Shown: in pieces, positions 1-5,461 of the stretch
Layout: every line of letters begins with the position of its first letter
How positions within the stretch are numbered: the stretch's first letter is position 1
NCBI GenBank assembly: GCA_947476855.1
Contig: CANJSR010000255.1
Span: forward strand, 1-7,148
Direction: 5' to 3'
Source of the DNA: Acetobacteraceae bacterium
GTDB lineage: Bacteria > Pseudomonadota > Alphaproteobacteria > Acetobacterales > Acetobacteraceae
DNA length: 7,148 nt
Notes under the pieces: model-generated
What the model was told of the DNA's origin: nothing
Database searches by the model: none
Seen by the model: the letters and a program-made list of their open reading frames with translations, nothing else
Position numbers and translations under genes: made by a program

Positions 1-699
1 GCCCTCCAGCGTCGTGTCGGCGCGGGGGTGTTCGTCCTTGTCGATGACGGTGTCGCCCTTGCGGCCCTTGATGGTGACCGGAACGATCTCCTCACCGAAG
101 AAGCCGCTGTTCTGGGCGGCGACGGCCCGCATCTGGCTGCGATAGGCGAAGGCGTCCTGATCGGCGCGGGAAATCTGGAATTCCTCGGCCACATTCTCTC
201 CGGTCTCGGGCATCGCGTCGGTGCCGTAGACCTTCCGCATGGCGGGGTTCACGAAGCGCCAGCCGATCGTGGTGTCGAAGATTTCGGCGGAGCGGCCGAA
301 CGCCTCGGTCTGCTTGCCCATGACGAAGGGGGCGCGGGTCATGCTCTCGACGCCGCCGGCCAGCATCAGGTCGGCTTCACCGGCGCGAATGGCGCGGGCG
401 GCGGTGCCGACGGCGTCCAGGCCCGAGCCGCAGAGACGGTTGACGGTGCCGCCGGGGACATGGGTCGAGAGGCCGGCGAGCAGCACGGCCATGCGGGCGA
501 CGTTGCGGTTGTCCTCACCGGCCTGGTTGGCACAGCCCATGATGCAGTCGTCGAGGGCTTCCCAGTCGACGCCCGTGTTGCGGGCCATGAGAGCCTTGAT
601 CGGATGGGCGGCGAGATCGTCGGTGCGAACATCCCGCAGCACGCCGGCATAACGGCCGATCGGGGTACGGGCGAAGTCGCAGATATAAGCGTCGGCCAT
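1..699 (-). CDS. pcaF: 3-oxoadipyl-CoA thiolase (beta-ketoadipyl-CoA thiolase), N-terminal part
   Basis: This is a thiolase (acetyl-CoA acyltransferase) running off the left edge; 233 codons are visible of roughly 400 expected. Seen: the start [16 protein letters not shown] at 699, [15 protein letters not shown] (residues 55-69), the nucleophile motif NRLCGSG with Cys90, and [15 protein letters not shown] followed by an [14 protein letters not shown] segment. Known: this combination is typical of the PcaF/PaaJ branch, which cleaves 3-oxoadipyl-CoA with CoA to succinyl-CoA and acetyl-CoA in aromatic-compound breakdown. Cys90 is the acyl-accepting cysteine; the His and second Cys of the active site lie in the missing C-terminal half. 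AGAGGGA just upstream is a good ribosome binding site. The gene is divergent from the dehydrogenase at 1079, and no other pca/paa gene is adjacent in the window. Thiolase assignment is firm; the 3-oxoadipyl-CoA preference is inferred from resemblance, and a general acetyl-CoA acetyltransferase remains possible. Confidence 0.9.
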   Translation of the reverse strand, partial: MADAYICDFARTPIGRYAGVLRDVRTDDLAAHPIKALMARNTGVDWEALDDCIMGCANQAGEDNRNVARMAVLLAGLSTHVPGGTVNRLCGSGLDAVGTAARAIRAGEADLMLAGGVESMTRAPFVMGKQTEAFGRSAEIFDTTIGWRFVNPAMRKVYGTDAMPETGENVAEEFQISRADQDAFAYRSQMRAVAAQNSGFFGEEIVPVTIKGRKGDTVIDKDEHPRADTTLEG

Positions 700-772
700 G
701 GGCGTTCCCTCTGGTTGCTGTTGGGTGCAGGTTTAACGGTTCGGCGGGCCGGGGCCAAGGGGTTGGGTAGTG

Positions 773-880
773 TTGGGGCTCCGCCCCAAACCCCGCGAGG
801 GGCTTTGCCCCCTCGACCCCCACCAAGGGCCGAGCCCTTGGGACCATTCTGTTTTGGTGGGAATATGGGAGGGGCCAACC
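773..880 (+). repeat. Multi-hairpin intergenic repeat, copy 1
   Basis: An array of short palindromes: TTGGGGC-TCC-GCCCCAA (773-789), CGAGGGGC-TTT-GCCCCCTCG with one bulged C (796-815), and CCAAGGGC-CGA-GCCCTTGG (823-841, 8 bp perfect). A unique-looking tail (842-853) and 854-880, one arm of the central palindrome, follow. The same order of stems occurs in reverse orientation at 899-1005, so this is one unit of a duplicated element of about 108 bp. Stem changes between the copies are compensatory (see findings). Mosaic palindromes of the GGGGCTCCGCCCC type are, from general knowledge, frequent between genes in alphaproteobacteria. It lies in a divergent promoter region, so it is not placed as a terminator. 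Function unknown. Confidence 0.85.
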
Positions 881-925
881 AGGACCAGGATAGGTCTCGG
901 TTGGCCCCTCCCATATTCCCACCAA
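854..925. repeat. 27-bp perfect inverted repeat with 18-bp spacer
   Basis: Bases 854-880 and 899-925 are exact reverse complements (27 of 27). The spacer 881-898 contains a further GACC (883-886)/GGTC (893-896) pairing around a 6-base loop, so a near-continuous hairpin of about 31 bp can form in DNA or RNA. It lies at the junction of the two head-to-head repeat copies. No T-run follows on either strand, and the neighbouring genes point away from it, so a role as transcription terminator is not supported. Confidence 0.95.
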
Positions 926-1005
926 CGGAGCGGTTTCCAAAGGGCTGTGCCCTTTGGTGGGGTTAAGGGGCAAAGCCCCTTATGGGGTCTGGGGCAAAGC
1001 CCCAA
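899..1005 (-). repeat. Multi-hairpin intergenic repeat, copy 2 (inverted)
   Basis: Read on the minus strand this repeats copy 1 in the same order: TTGGGGC-TTT-GCCCCA (1005 to 990), TAAGGGGC-TTT-GCCCCTTA (982 to 964), CCAAAGGGC-ACA-GCCCTTTGG (957 to 937), then a divergent stretch (936-926) and the 27-bp arm 925-899, which is identical to 854-880. Outside that arm the copies agree at about four positions in five by eye; differences sit mostly in loops or as matched pairs in stems. It ends 73 bp before the dehydrogenase start; copy 1 begins 73 bp before the thiolase start on the other side. Confidence 0.85.
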
Positions 1006-1065
1006 CGCTTCCTACCCCAATAGCCCTGTCCCCCGATCCCCGTTACGCTGGCATCCAAAGCCCCC

Positions 1066-1072
1066 AGGAGGA
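1066..1072 (+). promoter_or_regulatory. Strong ribosome binding site fixing the dehydrogenase start
   Basis: AGGAGGA sits 6 bases before the ATG at 1079. The reading frame is open back to 770, through the palindromic repeat, but translation of that stretch is low-complexity repeat peptide without family resemblance. The ribosome binding site settles the start at 1079. Confidence 0.85.
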
Positions 1073-1078
1073 GCCATC

Positions 1079-2038
1079 ATGACCAACCGCGCCCATGTGC
1101 TGCTTTGGACCGATTCGACCGCCGCCTATCTGGATGCCGCGAAGGCCGCCGGTCTGGCCGATCGCGTCAGCATCGAGACCCTGCCCCGCAAGGAAAAACC
1201 GTCCGACGACCAGCTTGCCCGGACCGAGGCGATCATGTGTGCCGGCATGCCGGCCGGGTTGCTGCCGCGGTTCAAGAACCTGCGCTGGGCCCAGGCGATG
1301 ACCGCGGGGGTGGAGGGGTGGCTCGCGCTGCCCGATCTGCCGCCCGCTTTGACCCTGACCTGCGCGCGGGGGACGCATCGGGAGTCAATGCCAGAGAACA
1401 TCATCGGGTCGATCTTCTACGTCTCCAAGCCCTATGCGGCCTCGGTGGCGGAGCAGAAGAACGCCAAATGGGTCCACCGCGTCGCGCAGCCCCTGAACGG
1501 CAAGACGCTCGGCATCCTCGGCATTGGCGAGATCGGGGCCGAGGTTGCCCGCATGGCGGCGGCGTTCGGGATGCGGGTGATCGGCACCAAGCGCCGGGTC
1601 GGCCCGGTGCCGCATGTCGAGGAAGTGCTGCCGGCGGATCGGACGGATGAGGTCCTGGCCCAGTCCGACTTCGTCCTGCTCCTGTTGCCGGCGACGCCCG
1701 AGACCGAAAACCTCATCAACGCCGACAAGCTGGCGAAGATGAAGCCTGGCGCCTGGCTGCTGAATTTCGGGCGCGGGCATCTGATCAACGACTCGGACCT
1801 GATCGCGGCGGTGAAGGCGAAGACGATCGCGGGGGCGCTGCTGGATGTGTTCCGGCAGGAGCCTCTCCCGTCCGACCACGCGTTCTGGGGCACCGAGGGG
1901 ATCATCGTCCTGCCGCATATCGGCGGGCCGCACCCGCAGCGGGACCGGATCGTGGCGAAGCTGTTCGTCGAGAACCTGGGCCGGTTCCTCGACGGGAAGC
2001 CGCTGACCCAGATCGTCGACCGCGCCGCGGGGTACTGA
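1079..2038 (+). CDS. D-2-hydroxyacid dehydrogenase, NAD(P)-dependent
   Basis: A 319-residue cytosolic oxidoreductase of the D-isomer-specific 2-hydroxyacid dehydrogenase family, interconverting 2-oxoacids and D-2-hydroxyacids. Seen: substrate-binding half (about 1-105 plus the C-terminus), a long connecting helix, then the Rossmann half with ILGIGEIG (GxGxxG, 148-153) and the typical catalytic residues Arg232 (NFGRGHLIND), Glu261 (FRQEPLP) and His280 (LPHIGGPHP). All three catalytic residues are present and the length is normal. After the second beta-strand, where NAD-specific members usually carry an acidic residue, this protein has GTKRR (169-173), which suggests NADPH preference. The general form resembles glyoxylate/hydroxypyruvate reductases of the GhrA type, but the substrate cannot be told from sequence. 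It is a single gene, divergent from the thiolase, with a hairpin just after the stop. Confidence 0.93.
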   Translation: MTNRAHVLLWTDSTAAYLDAAKAAGLADRVSIETLPRKEKPSDDQLARTEAIMCAGMPAGLLPRFKNLRWAQAMTAGVEGWLALPDLPPALTLTCARGTHRESMPENIIGSIFYVSKPYAASVAEQKNAKWVHRVAQPLNGKTLGILGIGEIGAEVARMAAAFGMRVIGTKRRVGPVPHVEEVLPADRTDEVLAQSDFVLLLLPATPETENLINADKLAKMKPGAWLLNFGRGHLINDSDLIAAVKAKTIAGALLDVFRQEPLPSDHAFWGTEGIIVLPHIGGPHPQRDRIVAKLFVENLGRFLDGKPLTQIVDRAAGY

Positions 2039-2045
2039 AAAGGGA

Positions 2046-2074
2046 CGGCCGGCGCGGAAGGACCACGCCGGCCG
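2046..2074. terminator. GC-rich hairpin between convergent genes
   Basis: CGGCCGGCG (2046-2054) pairs perfectly with CGCCGGCCG (2066-2074) across an 11-base loop. It fills the 43-bp gap between the convergent dehydrogenase and nitroreductase stops. There is no U-run on either strand, so this may be a weak or bidirectional terminator; position is the main support. Confidence 0.55.
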
Positions 2075-2081
2075 GATATCC

Positions 2082-2921
2082 CTACTTCAGCGGGAAGCCC
2101 ATCGACTGGAGGATGGAGACCAGCTTGTCGCGGCCGCTCATGGCAGGGATCTTGCCCATGCGGCCGATGACGCGCTTGGTCCAGGTGTCCTGCGTCATCT
2201 CATGCTTCTGGGAGAACGCGGCCATCTCGGCGTCATAGCCGGCGCGCAGAGCCTGCTCGTTCGGGTTGCCGTAGGTTTCCTTATACAGGATCGCTTCCTG
2301 CGGCAGGCGAGGCTTCACCTCATTCGTGACGTCCGGCGCGGCGTAGCCGATGCACAGGCCGAAGCAGACCACGGCGCCGGGCGGCAGGCCCAGGATTTCG
2401 CCGGCTTCCTTCGGATGGTTCCGCATCGCGCCGATATAGACATTCGACAGGCCGAGGGACTCGGCGGCGACGACGGCGTTCTGGGCGGCGAGGGCGGCGT
2501 CGATCGCGGCGACCAGGAACGTTTCCAGGTAGGGCAGCGTCTCCAGCGTCACGTTTTCCTGCTGGCTCAGGCGTTCGTTGCGGGACACGTCGGCCAGCCA
2601 CAGCAGGAACAGCGGGCACTGTTCAATGTGCTTCTGGTTGTTCGCCAGCTTGGCCAGCGCCGCCTTCTTGGCCGGATCAGTGACCGCGATCACCGACCAG
2701 GTCTGCAGGTTGGAACTCGTGGCGGCCGACTGCGCGGCGGCGACCAGGGTCTCGAGCGTGCCCTCGGGCAGCGCGTCCGGGCGATAGCCGCGCACGGAAC
2801 GATGCGACATCAGCAGGGCGATATGGTCGTTCCACGGGCCGGCGGCCGGGATCGAATCGGCGCCGTAGCGAAGCGCGAGAGAGTCCTGCTTCGAAAGGCT
2901 TCCGGAATAGGAGGCATCCAT
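2082..2921 (-). CDS. NfsA-like NADPH-dependent FMN nitroreductase
   Basis: A 279-residue flavoprotein of the nitroreductase superfamily, NfsA/FRP group; these FMN enzymes use NADPH to reduce nitro compounds, quinones or flavins in the cytosol. Seen: the FMN-phosphate motif SHRSVRGY (39-46), QSAATSSNLQTWSVI (64-78), AAESLGLSNVYIGAMRNHP (152-170), FGLCIGYAA (187-195) and VKPRLPQEAI (202-211), each with a clear counterpart in E. coli NfsA as I remember it. It is about 40 residues longer than NfsA, mainly through a C-terminal segment TWTKRVIGRMG...QSMGFPLK seen in other FRP-type enzymes. Two starts are possible: ATG at 2927 (MTMDAS) or 2921 (MDAS). The AAGGGG upstream lies 3 bases from the first and 9 from the second, so 2921 is preferred. 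The frame is open further upstream but without family resemblance. It lies 88 bp after bamE on the same strand; cotranscription is possible but unproven. The native substrate is unknown. Confidence 0.9.
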   Translation of the reverse strand: MDASYSGSLSKQDSLALRYGADSIPAAGPWNDHIALLMSHRSVRGYRPDALPEGTLETLVAAAQSAATSSNLQTWSVIAVTDPAKKAALAKLANNQKHIEQCPLFLLWLADVSRNERLSQQENVTLETLPYLETFLVAAIDAALAAQNAVVAAESLGLSNVYIGAMRNHPKEAGEILGLPPGAVVCFGLCIGYAAPDVTNEVKPRLPQEAILYKETYGNPNEQALRAGYDAEMAAFSQKHEMTQDTWTKRVIGRMGKIPAMSGRDKLVSILQSMGFPLK

Positions 2922-3009
2922 TGTCATCGTCCCCTTCTTGAGTCGAGCGGTCATCCGCCCGCGAATGGCGGAGCGGAGTGCCCGACTTGGAGGCTCATGA
3001 CAAGGTTGG

Positions 3010-3531
3010 TCAGTACGGCGACGGCGCCCCGCCGCGCGGTCCGGTGCCACCCGGAGAGCCGGAGCCCAGCGCGTTGAACCGCCCGATATTGCCCAGAAGC
3101 TGCTGGAGGAAGGACGCCTCGGTCCCCGGCGAGGGCGTCGTGCGGGTCACAACGGCGACCGGCATGGAGTCGTCCTTCGTCCTGGTTTCGACATTGCCGA
3201 GGACGCCCTGGTCATTGAAGGTCAGGACGACGACGTTCTGTTCCAGCACGCCCGGCGTCCGGCCGACGCGGTTGGCCGTGACCTCACTGATGTAGATCCA
3301 CGTGTTGTCGTCGAAGGTCCCGCGGGTGGTGGGGGAGCCGATGAGCGCCGTGACATCGGACCTGGTGGAGGTGCCGGGGATCAGGGCCTTCAGGTCCTCC
3401 GGATCGATGCGGTTGCCGCGAATCTGATGCGGCGCCTCGAAGATGCCGCATGCCGTCAGTCCAAGGCTTGCCGTCCCCAGGCACAGGGCCAGGGGCATTG
3501 CCTTCGTCAACGCTTTCCAGGAAAGCCTCAT
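3010..3531 (-). CDS. bamE: Outer membrane assembly lipoprotein BamE (SmpA/OmlA family)
   Basis: A 173-residue lipoprotein of the BAM complex that inserts beta-barrel proteins in the outer membrane. Seen: a signal peptide with charged start (MRLSWKALTK), hydrophobic core and lipobox LTAC with acyl-accepting Cys28; no Asp follows the Cys, consistent with outer membrane sorting. The SmpA/OmlA domain follows: LIPGTSTRSDVTALIGSPT (50-68), TWIYIS (77-82), and the strand NVVVLTFNDQGVL (99-111). A C-terminal segment SFLQQLLGNIGRFN (140-153) is, from memory, conserved in alphaproteobacterial members, and the last 20 residues are Gly/Pro/Ser-rich. It is longer than E. coli BamE (about 113 residues), as expected for this class. 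The start at 3531 is chosen because it gives an intact signal peptide; AGGCAGG lies about 8 bases upstream. It is divergent from the CBP3-family gene, an arrangement I recall from other alphaproteobacteria. Confidence 0.92.
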   Translation of the reverse strand: MRLSWKALTKAMPLALCLGTASLGLTACGIFEAPHQIRGNRIDPEDLKALIPGTSTRSDVTALIGSPTTRGTFDDNTWIYISEVTANRVGRTPGVLEQNVVVLTFNDQGVLGNVETRTKDDSMPVAVVTRTTPSPGTEASFLQQLLGNIGRFNALGSGSPGGTGPRGGAPSPY

Positions 3532-3568
3532 TGTCCGCGCCTGCCTCGTCCGGTCCGTCGTTCAAGTC

Positions 3569-3597
3569 ATGTCGTGCGAAGGGCGGCGCCCGTTCAA
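3569..3597 (-). promoter_or_regulatory. Possible bamE promoter
   Basis: On the minus strand TTGAAC (3597-3592) and CGACAT (3574-3569) are 17 bases apart, a moderate match to the alphaproteobacterial housekeeping pattern TTGAC / CTATAT. It would start transcription about 30 bases before the bamE ATG. Each box has mismatches, so this is tentative. Confidence 0.3.
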
Positions 3598-3609
3598 ACC
3601 CGTTGGGGG

Positions 3610-3639
3610 TTGGACCTGGAAGGCCGGCATCTTCTATAT
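3610..3639 (+). promoter_or_regulatory. Housekeeping promoter for the CBP3-DUF177 operon
   Basis: TTGGAC (3610-3615) and CTATAT (3634-3639) are 18 bases apart. CTATAT is the favoured -10 form in several alphaproteobacteria. It stands out as an AT-rich patch in GC-rich DNA and would give a leader of roughly 80 bases before the TTG at 3726. Confidence 0.5.
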
Positions 3640-3725
3640 CATGTGGGTGTCATGCCGCCGGGTCGCCTGTCAATCGTTCAGGGTGTCCGGCGCTCTGGTT
3701 TGGTCCAATCCTGTATGGGGGTCTC

Positions 3726-4277
3726 TTGGCTGGTTTTCTGGGCCTGTTCCGGCGTGGCCGGCACGAAAGGGCGGGGTTTCAACTCTATACCACCGCGGTC
3801 TCCGCCGCGCGTGACCCGTTCCTCTACGCCCATTGCGGGGTGCCCGACACGCTGGACGGGCGCTTTGACCTGATCGGCCTGCATGCCTTCCTGGTCATCC
3901 ACCGCCTGACCCGCGAAGCCGAACCGGGCCCCACCCTCGCGCAGGCCGTATTCGATGCCATGTTCTCCGACATGGACATCAACCTGCGGGAGCTTGGGGT
4001 GGGCGACCTGTCCGTCGGGCGCAAGGTCAAGGAGATGTGGGACGCGTTCCACGGCCGCTCCAAGGTCTACACCACGGCATTGGAGGCAGACGATCCCGAG
4101 GCGCTGGAAGCCGCCATCACCCGCAATGTCTGGCGCGGAGCCGAACCACCCGCCGATGCCCCCGCCGCCCTCGCCCGCGTCGTCCGCGCCCAGATCGCCC
4201 ATCTGGCCACCCAGCCCTTGACCGCCCTGGTCAAGGGAGAGGTCCGGTTCCTGCCAGCCAGGGAAGCCGAACAATGA
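3726..4277 (+). CDS. Ubiquinol-cytochrome c chaperone family protein (CBP3 homologue)
   Basis: A 183-residue soluble protein of the ubiquinol-cytochrome c chaperone family. The mitochondrial relative Cbp3 helps make and assemble cytochrome b of the bc1 complex; the bacterial role is less studied and inferred. Seen: a short basic N-terminus (GLFRRGRHERAG), then GVPDTLDGRFDLIGLHAFLV (38-57) and FSDMDINLRELGVGDLSVGR (80-99), the family's signature blocks, followed by AFHGRSKVYTTAL. The start is unusual: no ATG exists in frame near the domain, since the frame is open back to an ATG at 3450 but 3450-3725 encodes unrelated sequence and contains the promoter. TTG at 3726 is preceded by GGGGG 4 bases upstream and gives the usual family N-terminus and length. 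An ATG at 3715 is out of frame. The stop overlaps the next start as ATGA, implying translational coupling. Confidence 0.88.
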   Translation: MAGFLGLFRRGRHERAGFQLYTTAVSAARDPFLYAHCGVPDTLDGRFDLIGLHAFLVIHRLTREAEPGPTLAQAVFDAMFSDMDINLRELGVGDLSVGRKVKEMWDAFHGRSKVYTTALEADDPEALEAAITRNVWRGAEPPADAPAALARVVRAQIAHLATQPLTALVKGEVRFLPAREAEQ

Positions 4278-4768
4278 ACCCCGAACTGCACCGCCCGATC
4301 ACCCCGGAACGGATCACCCCACACGGCACCGACCTGGTGATCGAGGCCACGGCGGCCGAGTGCCAGGCCCTCGCCGACCGGATGCTCCTGCCTTCCATCC
4401 GCGCGGTGACCTGCCGGTTTCACTTGGTGGCCGCGGACGATGCCTCGGTCATGGCGTTCGGCCACCTGACCGCGGTCGTGGTGCAGACCTGTGTCGTCTC
4501 CCTCGATGAGTTCGAGGCGACGGTGGAGGAGCGGTTCAAAATCCGCTTCGTCCCCTCCGGCCAGGAGACGGACGACGACGACCCCGAGAGCATCGACGAA
4601 ATCCCCTACGAAGGCCGCCTCATCGACATCGGCGAGGCCGTCGCCGAACAGCTCGGCCTTGCCCTGGACCCCTACCCCCGCAAGCCCGGGGCGGAACTGC
4701 CGAGCGAGCTTGGGGCGGAGGACAGTGGTCCGTTCGCCGCGCTGGCGAAGCTGAAGAAAAAGACCTAG
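4274..4768 (+). CDS. DUF177 / YceD family protein
   Basis: A 164-residue protein of the DUF177 family; E. coli YceD and plant relatives are linked to 23S rRNA accumulation. Seen: N-terminal HRPITPERI (6-14), the central block VVVQTCVVSLDEFEATVEE (68-86) with the family's conserved Q-x-C, an acidic stretch (ETDDDDPESID, 98-108), and the C-terminal GEAVAEQLGLALDPYPRKPG (120-139), which is very typical of alphaproteobacterial members. The start ATG at 4274 overlaps the upstream stop (ATGA), so the two genes form an operon. In many genomes this family is next to rpmF, plsX or fabH; here none follows, because a convergent GST gene begins at once, and the two stop codons share CTAG. A long open frame upstream of 4274 lies inside the CBP3-family gene and is not used. 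Confidence 0.88.
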   Translation: MNPELHRPITPERITPHGTDLVIEATAAECQALADRMLLPSIRAVTCRFHLVAADDASVMAFGHLTAVVVQTCVVSLDEFEATVEERFKIRFVPSGQETDDDDPESIDEIPYEGRLIDIGEAVAEQLGLALDPYPRKPGAELPSELGAEDSGPFAALAKLKKKT

Positions 4769-5391
4769 CCGTCCGCCGGCATGTTGGCCGCGACTGACGG
4801 ACGAGCATTGAACGTCGCATGCCAGGCCGTCAGCTTCGGATGGCCGTTCCGCCAGCCCAGCACGTCAAACCGGAAATCCAGGTAGCCCAGCGCCACGCCG
4901 ATCGCGATATGGCCCACGTTGAACGGGGTCGCGGCCAGGGTGTCGGCCTCCTGCTCCAACGCGTCCACGCAGGCGGCGAGCTTGGCGCGCCAGAGGGCCT
5001 TGTGCGGCTCACTCTGCCGTTCCGGGGGGCGGAACCCCTCACCCAGCAGCGGCAGGGCGTTGTCCAGCATCCCCTGCCCCAGCGCGTGCCAGCGCAGCGC
5101 GGTCAGCCGTTCCGGCCAGGCCGCCGGGTAGAGCTTGTGGCCGCTGTGCAGCGAGTCCAGGTATTCGAGGATCACGGGCGAGTCGTAGACCGCCGTCCCG
5201 TCCTCCAGCTCCAGCGTCGGGATCTTGCCGACCGGGTTCACCTTCATCAGTTCCAGATGCGGCGTCGTCCCGCCGGCCACGGTGCGGACGGTCTTCACCC
5301 GGTCCTGCAACCCCGTCTCATGCAGCGCGATCATGACCTTGCGGACATAGGGGGAGCGCGGGGACCAGTGCAGGATCATCTGTCCGGGCAT
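4765..5391 (-). CDS. Glutathione S-transferase-like protein
   Basis: A 208-residue cytosolic protein with the two-domain GST fold. Seen: the thioredoxin-like N-terminal domain with ILHWSPRSPYVRKVMIALHE (6-25), where Ser10 or Ser13 would be the candidate thiol-activating residue; NPVGKIPTLELEDG (52-65) with the cis-Pro at 58; and YDSPVILEYLD (69-79) with the Asp70-Ser71 pair that usually binds the glutathione gamma-glutamyl group. The helical C-terminal domain includes FNVGHIAIGVALGYLDFRF, the family's core helix. ATG at 5391 is chosen because GGAAGG lies 8 bases upstream; the alternative ATG at 5379 (MILHW) gives the more usual N-terminus but a worse spacing. The frame continues open to 5481, into the divergent gene, and that part is unlikely to be used. 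It is divergent from the hydrolase at 5462. The substrate is unknown. Confidence 0.88.
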   Translation of the reverse strand: MPGQMILHWSPRSPYVRKVMIALHETGLQDRVKTVRTVAGGTTPHLELMKVNPVGKIPTLELEDGTAVYDSPVILEYLDSLHSGHKLYPAAWPERLTALRWHALGQGMLDNALPLLGEGFRPPERQSEPHKALWRAKLAACVDALEQEADTLAATPFNVGHIAIGVALGYLDFRFDVLGWRNGHPKLTAWHATFNARPSVAANMPADG

Positions 5392-5428
5392 GTCGGGGGC
5401 CTTCCAGGGGGCGGCGGCGCGGATTAGT

Positions 5429-5438
5429 CTGGCGCCAG
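5429..5438. promoter_or_regulatory. Palindrome in the GST/hydrolase divergent gap
   Basis: CTGGCGCCAG is a perfect 10-bp palindrome in the middle of the 70-bp gap between the two divergent starts. Its position would suit an operator serving both genes, but a 10-bp palindrome in GC-rich DNA can arise by chance and no second copy is seen. Confidence 0.2.
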
Positions 5439-5461
5439 GGAAATTCGAGGGAACGTTTGCC

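Noticed and set aside
28..966. 312-codon plus-strand frame opposite the thiolase
   Set aside because: It is a shadow of the thiolase coding strand and continues into the repeat; composition is Gly/Ala/Asp-rich without motifs.
773..1005. CRISPR array or insertion sequence
   Set aside because: The units are nested palindromes rather than regularly spaced direct repeats with unique spacers, and no transposase frame is present between the inverted copies.
770..1078. N-terminal extension of the dehydrogenase frame through the repeat
   Set aside because: It translates palindromic repeat DNA, has no family resemblance, and the strong ribosome binding site is at 1066-1072.
2941..2987. Weak stem-loops between bamE and the nitroreductase gene
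   Set aside because: TCCGCC/GGCGGA (2954-2959/2967-2972) and AGTCG/CGACT (2941-2945/2983-2987) are short, with no U-run; they are compatible with chance in GC-rich DNA.
3450..3725. ATG-started extension of the CBP3-family gene
   Set aside because: It would overlap the bamE coding region and signal peptide and span the promoter; the encoded sequence is not family-like.
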